Source: CAYJOG01 sp964371695 [NCBI: uncultured bacterium] (lineage in GTDB: Bacteria > CAYJOG01). Taken from it: 8,502 nt of DNA. This document shows, one piece after another, positions 6,090-8,502 of this stretch. Every line of letters begins with the position of its first letter. Positions within the stretch are counted from its first letter, which is position 1. The translations under genes were made by a program, and so were the position numbers. The notes below the pieces were generated by a model. That model saw only the letters and a program-made list of their open reading frames with translations. It was not told the origin of the DNA and did no database searches. Location: positions 5,319 to 13,820 of the forward strand of contig CAYJOG010000026.1 in NCBI GenBank assembly GCA_964371695.1, given 5' to 3'.

Positions 6090-7328
6090 ATGGAACTTCA
6101 GGATCAATTTTTACGACTCGGTGTGGCCCTGGGCCTGGGGCTGCTGGTGGGCATGCAACGCGAACGCTCCGGCGCGGTGCTGGCGGGGTTCCGCACTTTT
6201 CCATTGGTGACGGTGACGGGTTTTTTCTGCGCACTGCTCAACAGTCAGGCCGGGGGCTGGCTGATTGGGGCGGGCCTGCTGGCCCTGGTGGGTCTGGAGC
6301 TCATCGCCGGTCAGGCCAACCGGCCCAAACTGGCCGAGCCGCCGGGCCTCACCACGCTGGCGGCCCTGCTGCTGATGTTTCTGGTGGGGGCCTGGCTGGT
6401 AAAAGGCGACATCAGTCTGGCGCTGGTGGTGTCGGCAGGCGTGGCGGTGCTGTTGCAGATGAAAGGTTCGCTGCATTCCTTTGTGAACCGCCTCACCGAT
6501 GATGAATATCAGGCCATCACCCGTTTTGTGCTGCTGGCGCTGGTGGTGCTGCCGGTTTTACCCGACAAGGCCTATGGCCCATTCGGCGTGCTGAACCCCC
6601 ATGAAATCTGGCTGATGGTGGTGCTGATCGTGGGCATCAGCCTGGGGGGCTATGTGGCCTTCAAACTGTTTGGCAACCGGGGCGGCACAGTGGTGGCGGG
6701 GTTGCTGGGAGGCGTCATCTCCAGCACCGCCACCACGCTCAGCTACGCCCGCCGCGTCAAACAGACCCCCGCCCTGGCCAATCTGGCGGTGGTGGTGGTG
6801 ACCCTCGCAAGCGCCATGGTGTTCCTGCGCCTGTCGCTGGAAATCGCCGTGGTGGCCCCGGACTTTTTGCCCACCGCTGCGCCCCCCATGGGCATGATGG
6901 CCGGCCTGATGACCCTGCTGTGCCTCATCGCCTGGGCAATCGGCAAACCCGGCGCTACCCCCCTGCCCCAAGAGGGCGACCTGGCTCAGATGAACGCCGC
7001 TTTGGCCTTTGGCCTGCTCTATGCCGTGATCGTGTTTTCGGTGGCCGCCACCAAGGAACACTTTGGCAACGAGGGGTTGTATGTGGTGGCGGTGCTCTCA
7101 GGCCTCACCGACGTGGACGCCATCACGCTGTCCACCTCCAACCTGGTGCGTTCGGGCAAACTCTCTGCCACCACCGGCTGGAAGCTGATCTTGGTGGCGG
7201 CGCTGTCCAACCTGGGCTTCAAGGGTCTGCTGGCGGTGCTGGTGGGCAGCCGTGTGCTGGCCTTGCGCCTGCTGCCCCTGTTTGGCGCGGCCATTGCGGG
7301 GGGCCTGGGAATTCTGTTTTTCTGGTGA
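6090..7328 (+). CDS. MgtC/DUF4010 family integral membrane protein
   Basis: 412 residues, very hydrophobic, with roughly ten to eleven predicted membrane helices by eye. The N-terminal part (about 1-130) is MgtC/SapB-like: LGLGLLVGMQRER (residues 14-26, short loop with the conserved arginine and glutamate) followed by AGFRTFPLVTVTG. The C-terminal part is DUF4010-like, with GGVISSTATTLSYARR in the middle and GLTDVDAITLS at residues 338-348. MgtC-N plus DUF4010 architecture at about 410-430 residues is widespread, but substrate and role are unknown; MgtC itself links to magnesium limitation and ATP synthase control, which should not be transferred. The ATG at 6090 is the only sensible start after an in-frame stop near 6058, yet it has no Shine-Dalgarno. 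It is divergent from purT (141 bp) and converges on the next gene with one base between stops. Confidence 0.88.
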   Translation: MELQDQFLRLGVALGLGLLVGMQRERSGAVLAGFRTFPLVTVTGFFCALLNSQAGGWLIGAGLLALVGLELIAGQANRPKLAEPPGLTTLAALLLMFLVGAWLVKGDISLALVVSAGVAVLLQMKGSLHSFVNRLTDDEYQAITRFVLLALVVLPVLPDKAYGPFGVLNPHEIWLMVVLIVGISLGGYVAFKLFGNRGGTVVAGLLGGVISSTATTLSYARRVKQTPALANLAVVVVTLASAMVFLRLSLEIAVVAPDFLPTAAPPMGMMAGLMTLLCLIAWAIGKPGATPLPQEGDLAQMNAALAFGLLYAVIVFSVAATKEHFGNEGLYVVAVLSGLTDVDAITLSTSNLVRSGKLSATTGWKLILVAALSNLGFKGLLAVLVGSRVLALRLLPLFGAAIAGGLGILFFW

Positions 7329-7329
7329 A

Positions 7330-8307
7330 TTACTTCTTGTGTTCCGACGACAGCCGCTCGCGCCAATAGGCCAGTGTGTCCGTCAGGGTTTTTTCCAGCG
7401 GGATTTCCGGCTTCCAGCCCGTGGCGGCGTGAAACTTGCTGAAGTCCCCCAGCAAAATCTCCACGTCGCTGGGCCTCATGCGGGCCGGGTCCGTTTCCAC
7501 CGTCACCTTGGCGGTGGACATGGCGAGCTGGCGGTCCAGCAGTTCCTGCATGGTGATGCACTGGCCGCTGGCAAGGTTATAGACCTCGCCGGGCACACCT
7601 TTTTCCAGCGCCAGCCAGTAACCCCGCACCATGTCGCGCACGTCGGTGAAATCTCGCTTGGCCGTCAGGTTGCCCACCTTGATCACCGGCAGCTGCAAAC
7701 CCAGTTCCACCGCCGCCACCTGCTTGGCAAAGGCGCTGGTGACAAACACCTCGCCCCGGCGCGGGCCTTCGTGGTTAAAACCTCGCGTGCGCACCGTAAA
7801 CAGGCCATAGCTGGCGTGATATTGATAACCCAGCATGTCCTGGGCCACCTTGCTCACGCCATAGGGGCTGAGGGGCCGCAGGGGGTTGGTCTCCCTGATG
7901 GGGGTTTCTTCGGGCAGCACCATGCCATATTCCTCGCTGGAACAGGCGATCTGCATGCGGCAGTCGTTCAGCCCCAGTTGGCGCATGGCCTCCAGCAGGT
8001 TCACCGTGCTGTCGATGTTGGTGTGCATGGTGGCCACCGGGCTGTTCCAACTGGTGGGCACAAAACTCTGGGCCGCCAGGTGAAAAATGCGGTCAGGGCG
8101 AATTTTCTCCAGAGCGGAATGTACGCTGGGAAAATCCAGCAGGTCACATTCCACCAGTTCAATGCTGTCTGCGAGGTGTTCGATGTTCTCCATGCGGCTG
8201 CGCACACGAATGAGGCCGGAAATCTGCACACCGGGCTGGTGCGCCTGCAGATACTCCACCAGATGGCTGCCCGCAAAACCCGAAACGCCGGTGATCAGAA
8301 CACGCAT
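7330..8307 (-). CDS. NAD(P)-dependent SDR of the GDP-mannose 4,6-dehydratase / GDP-6-deoxyhexose reductase family
   Basis: 325 residues from the ATG at 8305-8307, which has GGAGG four bases upstream; an ATG at 8340 gives an 11-residue extension ahead of the Rossmann strand and lacks such a site. The extended-SDR nucleotide site is GVSGFAGS with Gly7, Gly10 and Gly13. HLAAQSFVPTSW (76-87) is typical of sugar-nucleotide dehydratases. The catalytic set is Ser123/Ser124 in CSSEEYG, Tyr149 and Lys153 in YGVSK. FNHEGPRRGEVFV and RDFTDVRDMVRGYW follow, as in GDP-mannose dehydratase and Rmd reductase relatives. It probably acts in the cytoplasm on a GDP-sugar supplying deoxyhexoses such as rhamnose for surface polysaccharide. 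The length and SSEEYG suit the shorter GDP-4-keto-6-deoxymannose reductase-like branch as well as Gmd, so no symbol is given. No sugar-pathway partner lies in the window. Confidence 0.87.
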   Translation of the reverse strand: MRVLITGVSGFAGSHLVEYLQAHQPGVQISGLIRVRSRMENIEHLADSIELVECDLLDFPSVHSALEKIRPDRIFHLAAQSFVPTSWNSPVATMHTNIDSTVNLLEAMRQLGLNDCRMQIACSSEEYGMVLPEETPIRETNPLRPLSPYGVSKVAQDMLGYQYHASYGLFTVRTRGFNHEGPRRGEVFVTSAFAKQVAAVELGLQLPVIKVGNLTAKRDFTDVRDMVRGYWLALEKGVPGEVYNLASGQCITMQELLDRQLAMSTAKVTVETDPARMRPSDVEILLGDFSKFHAATGWKPEIPLEKTLTDTLAYWRERLSSEHKK

Positions 8308-8338
8308 GAAGCCTCCAGAACAAGGTGATGACCGGGGC

Positions 8339-8347
8339 ATTTAACCA
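8339..8347 (-). promoter_or_regulatory. Candidate extended -10 promoter for the SDR gene
   Basis: The minus strand reads TGGTTAAAT, a TGn plus a four-of-six -10 hexamer. The inferred start near 8332 would give a leader of about 25 nt that includes the GGAGG site, a plausible geometry. No -35 is evident. Confidence 0.3.
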
Positions 8348-8425
8348 TGGCCCGGCGTGCTTTGCACTGTTGGGGTTTATCGGCAAAGAAACTCGGCGGA
8401 TTAACAGAGGGGTGAAAAACGCGGG

Positions 8426-8500
8426 CACCCCAGCCGGGTGGCTACATTACCCTCTCCCCTTTACGGGGAGAGGGTGGCGCGGAGCGCCGGGTGAGGGGTT
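8426..8500. repeat. CTCTCCCC-type intergenic inverted repeat element
   Basis: An 11-bp perfect stem, ACCCTCTCCCC (8449-8459) with GGGGAGAGGGT (8465-8475) around TTTAC, is followed by a second small stem GGCGC/GCGCC (8476-8488) and GGGTGAGGGG. A CACCC/GGGTG stem lies just before (8426-8440). The motif CTCTCCCC...GGGGAGAGGGTGGC with the GCGCC tail is, from general knowledge, a common noncoding repeat between genes in many Pseudomonadota genomes. The element may continue past the right edge. It could also end transcription arriving from outside the window. Confidence 0.6.
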
Positions 8501-8502
8501 TA

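Noticed and set aside
6011-6502. A 163-codon plus-strand frame overlapping the start of the membrane protein gene
   Set aside because: Gly/Arg-rich out-of-frame reading of the MgtC/DUF4010 gene with no motif.

Overview
This is a GC-rich, gene-dense bacterial chromosome segment. It holds five complete genes, one gene cut by the window's left edge, and one short gene of unknown function. The families present (ParA-type ATPase, MutS, MiaB, PurT, an MgtC/DUF4010 membrane protein, a GDP-mannose dehydratase-type SDR), Shine-Dalgarno sequences ahead of several genes, and a CTCTCCCC-type inverted repeat at the right end suggest a Gram-negative bacterium, most likely a member of Pseudomonadota. I cannot assign it more closely.

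Layout. At 1-131 (minus) is the N-terminus of a ParA/Soj-like ATPase that runs off the left edge. Divergent from it, at 217-522 (plus), is an unrecognised 101-residue protein. The stretch from 523 to 853 has no gene but is full of hairpins: REP-like modules in alternating orientation, terminator-like structures, and a second, degenerate copy of the mutS 3' end. A minus-strand block follows, read from right to left: purT (4773-5948), then miaB (3442-4722), then mutS (854-3445). miaB and mutS overlap at a TTGA junction. purT is divergent from an MgtC/DUF4010 integral membrane protein (6090-7328, plus). That gene converges, with a single base between stop codons, on an SDR of the GDP-mannose 4,6-dehydratase family (7330-8307, minus). 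The right end (8308-8502) is intergenic and ends in a structured repeat.

How the genes relate. purT (de novo purine synthesis), miaB (tRNA A37 methylthiolation) and mutS (mismatch recognition) are housekeeping genes in one direction, possibly one transcript starting at an extended -10 promoter ahead of purT. The others are not obviously linked in function. Nothing here looks like a defence system, CRISPR array, prophage or IS transposase.

The main points for a second look are: (a) the mutS tail repeated either side of a REP-like cluster, in the manner of a gene-end attachment site; (b) a MiaB in which the third N-terminal cluster cysteine is Trp83; (c) a ParA gene whose predicted transcription start falls on its GTG start codon; and (d) a dyad symmetry enclosing the predicted purT -10 element. 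I found no convincing new multi-gene system.
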